NCBI GenBank assembly: GCA_003482455.1
Contig: DMYW01000015.1
Span: 1 to 64,000, forward strand
DNA from: Rheinheimera sp.
Lineage (GTDB): Bacteria; Pseudomonadota; Gammaproteobacteria; Enterobacterales; Alteromonadaceae
Length of the DNA: 64,000 nucleotides
Reading direction: 5' to 3'
Each line of letters starts with the position of its first letter. The stretch's first letter is position 1. A program made the position numbers and the translations under genes. Below, one piece after another: positions 35,106 through 43,854 of this stretch. The notes beneath the pieces were generated by a model. That model ran no database searches and was not told the DNA's origin. It saw only the letters and a program-made list of their open reading frames with translations.

Positions 35106-35111
35106 ATTATA
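35106..35111 (-). promoter_or_regulatory. Candidate -10 element for petABC
   Basis: A TATAAT on the minus strand 63 bp before petA. No good -35 is seen at 16-18 bp. The 316-bp region 35044-35359 otherwise contains only this and the rpsI terminator. Confidence 0.4.
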
Positions 35112-35320
35112 AGTTGAAAAAATACCGCGGATCATAATGAAAACCCCTGTACGACACAAGGATTTAGGCGCAAAGACTTTGTCTTCTCACCGCATTTCTT
35201 TCAGTGTTTTGATCCACAACAGTGGTTCCGTCCGGATTTTGACCGATTTAGTCTTCATGCAAATTCCAACTGCATGAAAAATAGCAGGTATCTAAGGCAA
35301 CTATAGACGCGATGTAATAA

Positions 35321-35347
35321 AAAACCCGACGCAAGGTCGGGTTTTTT
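35321..35347 (-). terminator. Rho-independent terminator after rpsI
   Basis: A 10-bp stem (35321-35330 with 35336-35345, loop GCAAG) with A-run and T-run on both sides ends the rplM-rpsI operon on the minus strand. Confidence 0.9.
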
Positions 35348-35359
35348 GATAAAAACGAA

Positions 35360-35752
35360 TTAACGTTTTGAGTACTGTGGACGCTTACGCGCTTTGTGCA
35401 GACCGACTTTCTTACGTTCAACTTGACGAGCGTCACGTGTAACGAAGCCAGCTTTACGCAGCGTTGGACGCAGCGATTCATCGAATTCCATCAGAGCACG
35501 TGTGATACCGTGGCGGATTGCACCAGCTTGACCAGAAATACCACCACCTTTAACAGTGATGTACATGTCAAACTTGCCAACCATGTCCACTAACTCTAAT
35601 GCTTGCATAACAACCATACGAGCAGTTGGACGACCGAAGTATTCGTTCAGAGAGCGTTGGTTGATAACGATGTTACCAGAACCTGCTTTCAGGAATACAC
35701 GAGCTGTAGAGGTCTTACGACGACCTGTACCGTAATATTGATTCTGTGCCAT
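35360..35752 (-). CDS. rpsI: 30S ribosomal protein S9
   Basis: 130 residues, standard length. It has the start MAQNQYYGTGRRKTSTARVF, motifs GRPTARMVVMQ and GITRALMEFDESLRPTLRKA, and the basic tail ARKRPQYSKR that reaches the P-site tRNA. It follows rplM by 14 bp. Confidence 0.98.
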   Translation of the reverse strand: MAQNQYYGTGRRKTSTARVFLKAGSGNIVINQRSLNEYFGRPTARMVVMQALELVDMVGKFDMYITVKGGGISGQAGAIRHGITRALMEFDESLRPTLRKAGFVTRDARQVERKKVGLHKARKRPQYSKR

Positions 35753-35766
35753 GTTCTATGCTCCCG

Positions 35767-36195
35767 TTAGATGTCTAAAACTTGTGGTTGCTGAGCGGCG
35801 TGCTGGTGCTCTGCACCTGCATACACTTTCAGCTTACGGAACATAGCGCGACCCAGTGGGCCTTTTGGCAGCATGCCTTTAACAGCAACTTCCAGAACCA
35901 TTTCTGGTTTCTTCGCAATCAGCTTTTCAAAGTTAATTTCTTTGATGCCGCCTGGGAAGCCAGAGTGGCTGTAGTACATTTTGTCTTGCGCTTTTTTGCC
36001 AGTTACAGCCACTTTGTCAGCATTAACGACAATGATGTAGTCGCCAGTGTCAACGTGTGGAGTGTACTCAGCCTTGTGCTTACCGCGCAGGCGGCGAGCG
36101 ATTTCAGTTGCTAAACGACCCAGGGTTTTACCTGATGCGTCAACAACATACCAGTCGCGTTGTACGCTTTCTGGTTTAGCAGTAAAAGTTTTCAT
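35767..36195 (-). CDS. rplM: 50S ribosomal protein L13
   Basis: 142 residues, full length. Visible motifs are DASGKTLGRLATEIARRLRG (about 19-38) and HSGFPGGIKEINFEKL. It is an early-assembly large-subunit protein and first gene of rplM-rpsI. In E. coli, L13 represses its own operon by binding the leader RNA; the structured leader here suggests the same. Confidence 0.98.
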   Translation of the reverse strand: MKTFTAKPESVQRDWYVVDASGKTLGRLATEIARRLRGKHKAEYTPHVDTGDYIIVVNADKVAVTGKKAQDKMYYSHSGFPGGIKEINFEKLIAKKPEMVLEVAVKGMLPKGPLGRAMFRKLKVYAGAEHQHAAQQPQVLDI

Positions 36196-36332
36196 TGAAA
36201 CTACCCAAAAATAAAATTGTTACACCTTACACAGCCCCTTCGAACCGTGTCGTTGATCGTACCCCTTCGAGTACCGCACCCCACCTGGCTAAGGTGGGCT
36301 CAGGCTGTAACGTGGGCCGGCGCGGGATTATA
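36196..36332 (-). promoter_or_regulatory. rplM promoter and structured leader
   Basis: On the minus strand a perfect -10 TATAAT (36327-36332) gives a leader of about 125 nt. It folds into CCCACCT/AGGTGGG (7 bp) and two successive stem-loops that both contain TCGAAGGGG (36263-36271 and 36236-36244). This resembles an autoregulatory ribosomal-protein leader, with L13 the expected ligand. Confidence 0.55.
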
Positions 36333-36401
36333 TAGGAAGCGTGCGCAAAAAACAGCCCTTTTCGTACACTTTTTCGATCTTTCAGCAGACTCAAAGGACT
36401 G

Positions 36402-37493
36402 TTAAGGCAGGTGTGCTAATGCTAGATAATCGTGCGATTGCATTTCCTGCAGTCGGCTCAAGCAGCGGCGAAATTCAAACGACAAAATTCCAGTGGTATA
36501 AAGCTGGTCCATCGGCACAGCTGCAGAGATGATAAGCTTCACTTTGCGTTCATAAAACTCATCGACCAATGCAATAAAACGGCGAGCTGCATCGTCGTTC
36601 CCCTGCCCCATTTGCTTAACGTCAGATAGCAGCAAGGTGTGATAGATTTTGCTCAGCTCCATGTAGTCATATTGACTGCGTGGTTTTTCACAAAGTTCAT
36701 TGAATGTCAGCCAAATGATACCTTCAGCTTCACGGCTGTAACGGACATCGCGATGAGCGATCTGAATAGCGCCATCTCGTTGCCGAGGCTCAATTGACAG
36801 CGCCATAAAGTAGTTCTCTAAATTTGTTGCTGCTTGCTCATCCAGCGGCGAATGGTAAATCTCAGCTTGAGTCAGAGTGCGCAATCGATAATCAATACCA
36901 CTATCGACATTAACGACGTGCGTAAACTGCTTAATCAATGCAATAGCGGGTAAAAAACGTGCCCGTTGCAAGCCATTGCGATACAGGCCATCCGGTTCAA
37001 TGTTCGACGTAGCAACCAATGTAATACCGCGAGCAAACAAAGCTTGCATCAAAGTCCCAAGAATCATCGCATCTGTGATGTCTGAAACAAAGAACTCATC
37101 GAAACAAATAATGTCAGTTTCGCTTTTAAACTGATCGGCAACCTTTTCTAAAGGATTCTTCTCGCCAGCCAGTTCTTTTAACTGGTCGTGAACCTTGTGC
37201 ATAAAACGATGAAAATGCACGCGCATTTTGCGCGTTGTTGGCAAACAGTCGTAAAAGGTATCCACCAAATACGTTTTGCCACGACCTACTCCGCCCCAAA
37301 AATACAAACCCATCAATGGCATTTGTTGAGTAGTTTTGCCAGTCAGGCGCTGCCAGAACCCCAACTTCGCAGGTTGATGATTTACATAGTCATCATAGAG
37401 GCGCTGCAAATGGACAACAGCCTCTTGCTGAGCGGCATCAAAATGGAAATCTGGACGCTGCAGGTCCTGCTGATACTTTTGCAACGGAGTCAT
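36402..37493 (-). CDS. zapE: Cell division protein ZapE (AFG1-like ATPase)
   Basis: 363 residues. P-loop ATPase with Walker A GGVGRGKT (Lys73), Walker B IICFDEFF (Asp132), sensor region ATSNIEPDGLYRNGLQR and C-terminal FIALVDEFYERKVKLI. In E. coli ZapE binds FtsZ, destabilises polymers and is needed under heat or low oxygen. Its position next to rplM-rpsI is the same as in E. coli, so this is the orthologue; a divergent paralogue is at 23260-24435. It is divergent from zapG. Confidence 0.95.
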   Translation of the reverse strand: MTPLQKYQQDLQRPDFHFDAAQQEAVVHLQRLYDDYVNHQPAKLGFWQRLTGKTTQQMPLMGLYFWGGVGRGKTYLVDTFYDCLPTTRKMRVHFHRFMHKVHDQLKELAGEKNPLEKVADQFKSETDIICFDEFFVSDITDAMILGTLMQALFARGITLVATSNIEPDGLYRNGLQRARFLPAIALIKQFTHVVNVDSGIDYRLRTLTQAEIYHSPLDEQAATNLENYFMALSIEPRQRDGAIQIAHRDVRYSREAEGIIWLTFNELCEKPRSQYDYMELSKIYHTLLLSDVKQMGQGNDDAARRFIALVDEFYERKVKLIISAAVPMDQLYTTGILSFEFRRCLSRLQEMQSHDYLALAHLP

Positions 37494-37611
37494 GGACGGA
37501 AAATTCTAGTGCTTGCCGACAAAAAACTGCGCATATCTTAACATGCCTTACCACTGTCGGTAAGAAGTTCGGTTACACTATCGGAAATGTAGTGTGTTAA
37601 GGAGTTCTATC

Positions 37612-38058
37612 ATGATGTTTGTGTTGGTTTTTTTAGCAGGTGCTGCTGCAGGTGCAGGTGTAGCTTGGTTTTTAGCCATGCGCCAATTCAATCAACATCA
37701 GTTGCAGCAAGAGCTGACCGAAAGTAAAGAACAGTTGCAGCAATACCGTTCGGATGTGTCGAATCACTTAGAAACGACGCAACAATTGATGAGCCAGTTA
37801 CAAGAAAACTACGAAAAAATCGCCCGCCACATGGCGAGCACTAAAATGACCTTGGTCGAGCGACAAGCGCCAACAATTCAAAATACCAATTTGAATTATT
37901 TAACCACAGATACAGCTCAGCAAATTCGCCAATCGATTGATCAAATCGAAGAACGCCGCCGCAAGCCGGTGATCCATAGTGTGCAACCACTTGATTATTC
38001 AGGTGAATCAAGTGGCTTGATGAAAACATCGTCGCAAAAGCAACCCCAAGACGAGTGA
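37612..38058 (+). CDS. zapG: ZapG/YhcB (DUF1043) inner-membrane protein
   Basis: 148 residues from the ATG at 37612 (AAGGAG 7 nt upstream). A single N-terminal membrane helix (residues 1-23, glycine/alanine-rich) is followed by a coiled coil (about 28-82) and a disordered charged tail. The DUF1043 family links cell-wall synthesis and division in E. coli. Its place between zapE and degQ is conserved. Confidence 0.9.
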   Translation: MMFVLVFLAGAAAGAGVAWFLAMRQFNQHQLQQELTESKEQLQQYRSDVSNHLETTQQLMSQLQENYEKIARHMASTKMTLVERQAPTIQNTNLNYLTTDTAQQIRQSIDQIEERRRKPVIHSVQPLDYSGESSGLMKTSSQKQPQDE

Positions 38059-38115
38059 ACTTTTTAAAACACAGTCTGTCTCAATGGGCAGTTATCCCAT
38101 GGAGACAATTGTGTT

Positions 38116-39477
38116 ATGAAAACGAAGTTATCGCTTGTCACCGCCAGTATTTTTGCGGCCGTATTGGCGGCCCACTCAGTTCAAGTGCAAGCCGCCTTAC
38201 CATTTTTCGGAAGTAGCTCTACCAATGAAATGCCATCGCTTGCGCCTATGCTTGAAAAAGCAACGCCTGCGGTGGTCAATATCAATGTCGCGGGTAACCG
38301 TGAAGTACGACAACGTCTGCCCGATGCCTTTCAACAGTTTTTCGGTCAAGGTGAACTAAGCCGGCAACAACCCTTTCAAGCCCTAGGTTCTGGCGTGATC
38401 ATAGACGCAGATAAGGGCTATGTCGTAACCAATTCCCACGTCGTGAACCAAGCTGACGAAATTCAGGTGACGCTGAAAGATGGTCGCACGTTCGACGCCA
38501 AAAAGATCGGTGAAGATCCAGAGAGTGATATAGCGTTACTGCAAATCAAAGCAGACAATCTGGTTGCCATCCCAATCGCTGACTCTGATGCGCTGCGCGT
38601 TGGTGATTATGCAATCGCGATTGGTAACCCATTTGGTCTTGGTCAAACTGTTACATCAGGCATAGTTTCTGCGTTGGGCCGCGGCGGTTTGAACATTGAG
38701 AAATATGAAGATTTCATCCAAACCGACGCAGCAATTAACAGCGGCAACTCAGGCGGCGCGCTTGTTAACTTGCGCGGCGAACTTATTGGTATCAATACTG
38801 CGATTTTAGGCCCCAACGGCGGCAATATCGGTATTGGTTTCGCAATTCCATCCACCATGATGAAAAATCTCGTCGGTCAGATCGCTGAGTTTGGTGAAGT
38901 GAAACGCAGTGTGCTGGGCGTTGAAGGTAGTGACTTAAATGCCGACCTTGCCAAAAACATGAATGTGAAATCGACCCAAGGCGTGTTTATCGGCCGCGTC
39001 ACACCAGATTCTGGTGCGGCAAAAGCCGGCGTCAAAGCTGGTGATATCATCACGAGCTTAAATGGTAAACCTATCCACAGCATGTCGGAGCTGCGCGCAC
39101 GCGTTGGCACCTTAGGGGTAGGTAAATCAGTCAAGCTCGGTATTTTGCGCGAAGACAAGCAAGTTGAACTCTCTGTGACCCTCAGTGCACAAGACCAAGC
39201 CCAAGTAACTGCAGGCAACCTGCACGAAATGTTAGCGGGCGCTGAGTTTAGTAACGGTAAAACTGTCAATGGCGATAGCGGCATTGTGATCAATAGCATT
39301 GCCCAAGGCTCACCCGCAGATCGACTTGGCCTGCAAAAAGGGGATGTTGTCGTTGGCGTTGGGCGGGCTCGGACTGAATCCATTAATCAGTTACGCGATA
39401 TCTTAAGTAAAGCTCGCGGTGTTATTGCACTGCAGGTTCAACGCGAAGACATGTTGTTCTACGTGTTAATCCGTTAG
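38116..39477 (+). CDS. degQ: Periplasmic serine endoprotease DegQ (DegP/Do family)
   Basis: 453 residues. The signal peptide ends near VQAALP. A trypsin-like domain has His108 (TNSHVVN), Asp138 (SDIALLQI) and Ser212 (GNSGGAL), followed by two PDZ domains (about 262-350 and 375-452). It forms cage-like oligomers that degrade or refold damaged periplasmic proteins. Its length is like E. coli DegQ (455) and the LA loop after residue 60 is short, unlike DegP. It is followed by degS. Confidence 0.95.
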   Translation: MKTKLSLVTASIFAAVLAAHSVQVQAALPFFGSSSTNEMPSLAPMLEKATPAVVNINVAGNREVRQRLPDAFQQFFGQGELSRQQPFQALGSGVIIDADKGYVVTNSHVVNQADEIQVTLKDGRTFDAKKIGEDPESDIALLQIKADNLVAIPIADSDALRVGDYAIAIGNPFGLGQTVTSGIVSALGRGGLNIEKYEDFIQTDAAINSGNSGGALVNLRGELIGINTAILGPNGGNIGIGFAIPSTMMKNLVGQIAEFGEVKRSVLGVEGSDLNADLAKNMNVKSTQGVFIGRVTPDSGAAKAGVKAGDIITSLNGKPIHSMSELRARVGTLGVGKSVKLGILREDKQVELSVTLSAQDQAQVTAGNLHEMLAGAEFSNGKTVNGDSGIVINSIAQGSPADRLGLQKGDVVVGVGRARTESINQLRDILSKARGVIALQVQREDMLFYVLIR

Positions 39478-39492
39478 ATTATTCACCTGTTC

Positions 39493-39525
39493 AAAAAGCC
39501 AGCCTCTATCGGCTGGCTTTTTTGT
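39493..39525 (+). terminator. Rho-independent terminator after degQ
   Basis: A 12-bp stem (39493-39504 with 39511-39522, loop TCTATC) is followed by a T-run. It separates degQ from degS. Confidence 0.92.
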
Positions 39526-39671
39526 TCAGTTCCACACCATGATGGTTCCAACCTGGTGCCACTCGCAATAGACAAGACAAAGGCAGCAGTTTTTATCGGT
39601 GACTCGTCGTTGATTGTATATTTTCATGCCAGAACTTGCTGAAAATGCTATGCTGACGTTTTTGCTATTGT

Positions 39672-40769
39672 TTGAGTGGAACCGTGGGCAACTCGCTGAT
39701 TTTTATTCTGAAAAGTGTCGCATATGGATTAGCTATCGCTCTACTTTGGCTGTTTTTTTTCCAACCTGGCGGACGAGCTCAACTCAAGCAACTTTTAACG
39801 TCTGAATCTGCACAACCACCAGCTATTTCGTACGCCAAGGCCGTACGAGCTGCTGCACCGTCGGTCGTCAATGTCTACACCCGAAGTACTCAGCTAGATC
39901 CGAGCTCATACGGCCAACGAGTTATCCAAAATCAATCACTTGGATCCGGCGTAATTATGCGATCCGACGGTTATATCGTCACCAATTACCACGTCGTCAA
40001 TGGTGCGGATCAAATCGTAGTTGCCTTGCAGGATGGCCGCCAGCTTGATGCCTTACTCATTGGTCAAGACAAAATGACCGACTTAGCCGTGTTAAAAGTT
40101 GAAGCGGAAAATCTTCCGGTGATCCCTCAACAAACGAATATCCAACCTCAAGTTGGCGACTTGGTACTTGCCATTGGCAATCCGTTGAATTTGGGCCAAT
40201 CAATTACGCAGGGCATTATCAGTGCAACAGGTCGCGCTGGACTGAGCACTAACTCCTATACCGATTTTATGCAGATGGATGCGGCAATAAATGAAGGCAA
40301 TTCTGGTGGAGCGCTGGTTAATAGTAACGGCGTACTCGTTGGGATTAACACGGCGGCGTTTCAAAGACAATCCAATCTAGAAGTCCAAGGCATTTTCTTT
40401 GCAGTCCCCTATCATCTAGCCCACACCATCATGAATAAGCTCATCAAGTCAGGCAAAGTGGTACGCGGTTATCTCGGCATGAATGGCATCGCCGTGACCA
40501 GTGCTAAAGGTGATTTGCAGGTGTCCACCGCGCAACCTTTTTATGGTGTACAAATTAGCGAAGTTGATACCTTTGGCCCAGCTGAGCAAGCCGGATTAAT
40601 GCGCGGTGATATCGTGCTTGAGATAGCAGGGAAACCATTAACCAGTGTCAGCCAAGCGCTTGATATCGTTGCCGAAACCGAACCCGGCATTTCTATTAAC
40701 CTTGTCATTGATCGCCAAGGTGAGCGTAAAGTCTTAAAAGCAGTTTTAGGCACTCGCCCGGAATCTTGA
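39672..40769 (+). CDS. degS: Membrane-anchored protease DegS
   Basis: 365 residues with the TTG start at 39672; a GTG at 39684 is possible, and neither has a good ribosome site. One N-terminal membrane helix (about residues 8-30), a trypsin-like domain with His107 (TNYHVVN), Asp137 (TDLAVLK) and Ser211 (GNSGGAL), and a single PDZ domain (about 265-355). It senses misfolded outer-membrane proteins and cuts RseA to release sigma-E. The degQ-degS order is conserved. Confidence 0.93.
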   Translation: MSGTVGNSLIFILKSVAYGLAIALLWLFFFQPGGRAQLKQLLTSESAQPPAISYAKAVRAAAPSVVNVYTRSTQLDPSSYGQRVIQNQSLGSGVIMRSDGYIVTNYHVVNGADQIVVALQDGRQLDALLIGQDKMTDLAVLKVEAENLPVIPQQTNIQPQVGDLVLAIGNPLNLGQSITQGIISATGRAGLSTNSYTDFMQMDAAINEGNSGGALVNSNGVLVGINTAAFQRQSNLEVQGIFFAVPYHLAHTIMNKLIKSGKVVRGYLGMNGIAVTSAKGDLQVSTAQPFYGVQISEVDTFGPAEQAGLMRGDIVLEIAGKPLTSVSQALDIVAETEPGISINLVIDRQGERKVLKAVLGTRPES

Positions 40770-40782
40770 AAACGTAGGGCAT

Positions 40783-40812
40783 AAAAAAACCGCCTTTCGG
40801 CGGTTTTTTTAT
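40783..40812. terminator. Bidirectional terminator between degS and murA
   Basis: ACCGCC (40789-40794) pairs with GGCGGT (40799-40804), extended by A7/T7 on both sides, so it serves both convergent genes. The murA stop codon (40809-40811) lies in its T-run. Confidence 0.92.
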
Positions 40813-42071
40813 GCAGGCGCTTGGATCCTTTGAATATCAGCACCAAGAGCTTGCAGTTTATGTTCAATGTGCTCATAGCCGCGGTCAATATGATAGATGC
40901 GATCGACCACAGTTTCGCCAGTTGCAACCAAGCCAGCAATCACCAAACTTGCAGAGGCCCGAAGGTCAGTTGCCATCACCTGAGCACCATACAGCTGGTC
41001 AGAATGTTGGCATACTGCCGTGTTGCCTTCTAACTGAATATTCGCGCCCATGCGTTGTAATTCAGGTACGTGCATGAAGCGATTTTCAAAGATTGTTTCA
41101 GTGACCACTCCCACACCAGCACCTACGACGTTAAGCACAGTGAACTGCGCTTGCATATCCGTTGGAAAACCTGGATGCGGTACTGTTTTCACATTCACAG
41201 ATTTTAAAGTGCGCCCCGTCATGTTTAAACGGATCCAGTCATGCCCTGTTGTCACGTCAGCCCCTGCTTCACGAAGTTTTTCTAACACGACTTCTAACTC
41301 TGCAGGATCTGTGTTGATACAAGTCACATCGCCCCCAGTCACCGCGGCAGCAACCAAAAAGGTACCCGTTTCGATACGATCTGGCAGTACTTTATGCGCA
41401 GCACCAATCAGCTTGTCGACACCTTCAATACGAATAGTTGGTGTACCTGCACCGGTGATTTTGGCGCCCATCGCGTTGAGATAATTCACCAAATCAACAA
41501 CTTCGGGTTCACGTGCGGCGTTTTCAATAATGGTCACACCTTGCGCTAAAGTAGCAGCCATCACTAGGTTTTCAGTACCTGTGACACTGACCATGTCCAT
41601 TACTAAATGGGCACCTTGCAAACGTTCAGCTTTGGCTTTGATATAGCCATTTTCGACCACAATGGTCGCGCCCATCTTCTTAAGGCCTTCGATATGCAAG
41701 TTGACAGGACGTGCACCAATCGCGCAACCACCTGGCAATGACACCTCTGCATAACCAAATCGAGCCAACAATGGCCCTAATGCCAAGATCGACGCTCGCA
41801 TGGTACGCACCAACTCATAAGGTGCCACTTGGCTGTGGATATGAGTCGCATCAACCGTGACAGCATCTCCCTGCCGTTCCACATGCGCACCAAATAAACG
41901 TAGCAATTTGAAAGTAGTATCAATGTCCTTTAAAGCAGGAACATTTTGAATCACAGATGTTTGCTCGCCAAGTAATGTGGCGAACATGATAGGTAATGCG
42001 GCGTTTTTGGCACCTGAAATCGACACTTGGCCCGTTAACCGCGCACCACCTTTGACAAGAAACTGTTGCAT
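40809..42071 (-). CDS. murA: UDP-N-acetylglucosamine 1-carboxyvinyltransferase
   Basis: 420 residues from the ATG at 42071 (MQQFLVKGGARLTGQVSISG), matching the usual length of 419; the longer frame overlaps ibaG. It transfers enolpyruvate from PEP to UDP-GlcNAc, the first committed step of peptidoglycan synthesis. Conserved features are the SISGAKNAALP phosphate-binding region and Cys116 in LPGGCAIGARPV, the fosfomycin target. It lies 4 bp behind ibaG at the end of the mla cluster. Confidence 0.97.
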   Translation of the reverse strand: MQQFLVKGGARLTGQVSISGAKNAALPIMFATLLGEQTSVIQNVPALKDIDTTFKLLRLFGAHVERQGDAVTVDATHIHSQVAPYELVRTMRASILALGPLLARFGYAEVSLPGGCAIGARPVNLHIEGLKKMGATIVVENGYIKAKAERLQGAHLVMDMVSVTGTENLVMAATLAQGVTIIENAAREPEVVDLVNYLNAMGAKITGAGTPTIRIEGVDKLIGAAHKVLPDRIETGTFLVAAAVTGGDVTCINTDPAELEVVLEKLREAGADVTTGHDWIRLNMTGRTLKSVNVKTVPHPGFPTDMQAQFTVLNVVGAGVGVVTETIFENRFMHVPELQRMGANIQLEGNTAVCQHSDQLYGAQVMATDLRASASLVIAGLVATGETVVDRIYHIDRGYEHIEHKLQALGADIQRIQAPA

Positions 42072-42075
42072 ATCT

Positions 42076-42330
42076 TTATACCGGATTAAGAAGTTTTTCC
42101 CGTCGCCATTGGACAGGAGTAAATGCTTTGATTTGAAGCGCGTGAATACCACCTGAGGCGATGTCGCTCATCAAAGGCGCGTACACCAGCTGTTGTTGTT
42201 TGACCCGGCTTAAGCCATCAAAACAATCCCCAACGGCGATAACTTGGTAGTGGCTGCCGTCAGTTTTTACATAGACTTCAGCGAGTTGCAACGCTTGCGA
42301 CAGACGCAGCTCTATTTCTTTACAATCCAT
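42076..42330 (-). CDS. ibaG: BolA-family protein IbaG
   Basis: 84 residues from the ATG at 42330. BolA fold; partner of monothiol glutaredoxins in iron-sulfur cluster handling, linked to acid stress in E. coli. The invariant His lies in GGIHALQIKAFTP near the C-terminus. The frame extends 21 codons upstream, but the BolA fold starts at MDCKEIELRL. Followed by murA. Confidence 0.93.
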   Translation of the reverse strand: MDCKEIELRLSQALQLAEVYVKTDGSHYQVIAVGDCFDGLSRVKQQQLVYAPLMSDIASGGIHALQIKAFTPVQWRREKLLNPV

Positions 42331-42379
42331 AAGGACCCCTAATCGCGACAATTGGTTGGCATGGGTACGCCAGAAAATA

Positions 42380-42411
42380 GGAACCCGGCGCAAAGCCGGG
42401 TTCCGATTATA
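42380..42411 (-). promoter_or_regulatory. Hairpin and internal promoter before ibaG-murA
   Basis: A perfect 10-bp stem (42380-42389 with 42395-42404) follows mlaB, with a poor T-tract on the minus strand. A TATAAT (-10, 42406-42411) with CTGAAA 17 bp before it, inside the end of mlaB, would start a transcript for ibaG-murA near 42399. Confidence 0.5.
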
Positions 42412-42430
42412 ACGTTATTTTGTAGCTATT

Positions 42431-42721
42431 TCAGCTTTCAATCGGTAGCAAACTCAACACATCACTGACTTTGGCCAACGAACATAATTGTGCAGGAGTT
42501 TCTGTCAATCGAATCTCAATTTGCTGCTGCCGACTCAATGCGACTTGATGAAGTAACCACGCGAGCCCAGCTGTATCTACATGATTGAGTTGTCCCAAAC
42601 GAAACTCAATAGTGCCCTGCAAACCGTTGAGAGCTTTGCAAGGCTGTACAGCCGGTACCGTGTGCCGGTTCAGCTCGCCTTTAAAAATCAACGTTTGACC
42701 TTGCACGTCGATAGTTAACAT
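42431..42721 (-). CDS. mlaB: MlaB, STAS-domain subunit of the Mla transporter
   Basis: 96 residues, a single STAS domain (LTIDVQGQTLIFKGELN; LNHVDTAGLAWLLHQ with the conserved Asp-Thr/Ser). It stabilises the MlaFE ABC complex on the cytoplasmic side. Start overlaps the mlaC stop (TAATG). Confidence 0.9.
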   Translation of the reverse strand: MLTIDVQGQTLIFKGELNRHTVPAVQPCKALNGLQGTIEFRLGQLNHVDTAGLAWLLHQVALSRQQQIEIRLTETPAQLCSLAKVSDVLSLLPIES

Positions 42722-43386
42722 TACTTATTCTTCTCAGGCGCTTTAATAGGTGCTTTTGCTTTTTCTTTCAACAAGCCTGCAACACTATTCAGGCCTTGTT
42801 GTTTAATCAAATTGCCCAACTCTGACCGTTTGCTATCCAACAACGAAATACCCTCGGCAACCATGTCGTACACCAACCAGTTGTTGTTGTTCTTACCTTT
42901 TTTAAGTTTGAACTCAATGTTGATATCTGGTTTACCTGGGTCGATCACACGAGTTTTAATGGTAATTATCTTTTTATTGGCTTCAGGCTTTTGGCCTGGT
43001 TCGATAATCACTTTTTGGTCACGATACTGAGTGAAAACACCAGCATAGGTACCGACCATGTAATCACGGAATGCAACTTCGAAATTAGCCAGCTCAGTTT
43101 TGTCGACAGTATTTAGTTTTAACGCATTGCCGATCACATAACGAGAAGCATACCCACTGTCGATGTAAGGAACTAATTCTTCATTGACAATAGTTCTGAG
43201 CACTTCAGGGTTCTTTTTGATCTCTGCCTGCTCACGTGCAATACGTTGGAATGTTTTATCTGCTAAAAACTCCATCATCTTGTACGGGTCATCAAAGGTC
43301 TGAGTTGCCGTTGAGTCAGCTGCTTGCACTACCTGTGCAAAGCTCAATGCCAATGCGGCGATAAATCCAAATAGCTTTTTCATCAT
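42721..43386 (-). CDS. mlaC: MlaC, periplasmic phospholipid-binding protein
   Basis: 221 residues; signal peptide MMKKLFGFIAALALSFAQ, cut near VQAAD. Toluene-tolerance Ttg2D/MlaC domain with GTYAGVFTQYRDQKV and the conserved DMVAEGISLL. It carries phospholipid between the outer-membrane MlaA complex and the inner-membrane MlaFEDB. ATG overlaps the mlaD stop; a second ATG directly follows. Confidence 0.94.
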   Translation of the reverse strand: MMKKLFGFIAALALSFAQVVQAADSTATQTFDDPYKMMEFLADKTFQRIAREQAEIKKNPEVLRTIVNEELVPYIDSGYASRYVIGNALKLNTVDKTELANFEVAFRDYMVGTYAGVFTQYRDQKVIIEPGQKPEANKKIITIKTRVIDPGKPDINIEFKLKKGKNNNNWLVYDMVAEGISLLDSKRSELGNLIKQQGLNSVAGLLKEKAKAPIKAPEKNK

Positions 43387-43850
43387 TAATTTCCGCGATT
43401 AAATAAAAATTGACCGATTAACTCTTCAAGTACAATGGCTGACTTTGTATCTTCAATAGTGTCACCATCTTTCAGAATCGAAACGCTTTCGTCGACAAAT
43501 CCAGGTTGTAAACCAATATATTGTTCACCAAGTAAACCAGATGTCAGGATGGACAAAGTGCTTGTCTCTGGGAAGTTGTTATACGAACTGTTGATTTCAA
43601 GCATAACCACAGGTTGGAAATTCTCAGGGTCAAGCTTAATTGAGGCGACACGCCCCACAACAACACCACCGACTTTGACCGGTGAGCGCACTTTCAAACC
43701 ACCTATGTTGCTGAATTTAGCTTGCAGGTGATAGGTCTGGTCAGAACCGCCGACTCCAGCGTTTGCAACCTTCAAAGCCAGCAGTAACAAAGCTGCGATG
43801 GCTAAAGTTACAAAAAAACCTACCAATAATTCTAGTTTCCGCGTCGTCAT
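43386..43850 (-). CDS. mlaD: MlaD, MCE-domain lipid-binding subunit
   Basis: 154 residues from the ATG at 43850 (GGTGG upstream; TTG/GTG codons before it overlap mlaE). One N-terminal helix (about 6-27), then an MCE domain (KFSNIGGLKVRSPVKVGGVV, SILTSGLLGEQYIGLQPG), which forms a hexameric ring in the periplasm. Confidence 0.95.
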   Translation of the reverse strand: MTTRKLELLVGFFVTLAIAALLLLALKVANAGVGGSDQTYHLQAKFSNIGGLKVRSPVKVGGVVVGRVASIKLDPENFQPVVMLEINSSYNNFPETSTLSILTSGLLGEQYIGLQPGFVDESVSILKDGDTIEDTKSAIVLEELIGQFLFNRGN

Positions 43851-43854
43851 TTTC

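Noticed and set aside
39614..39805. 63-codon frame before degS
   Set aside because: Overlaps the degS start in another frame and has no domain or ribosome site.
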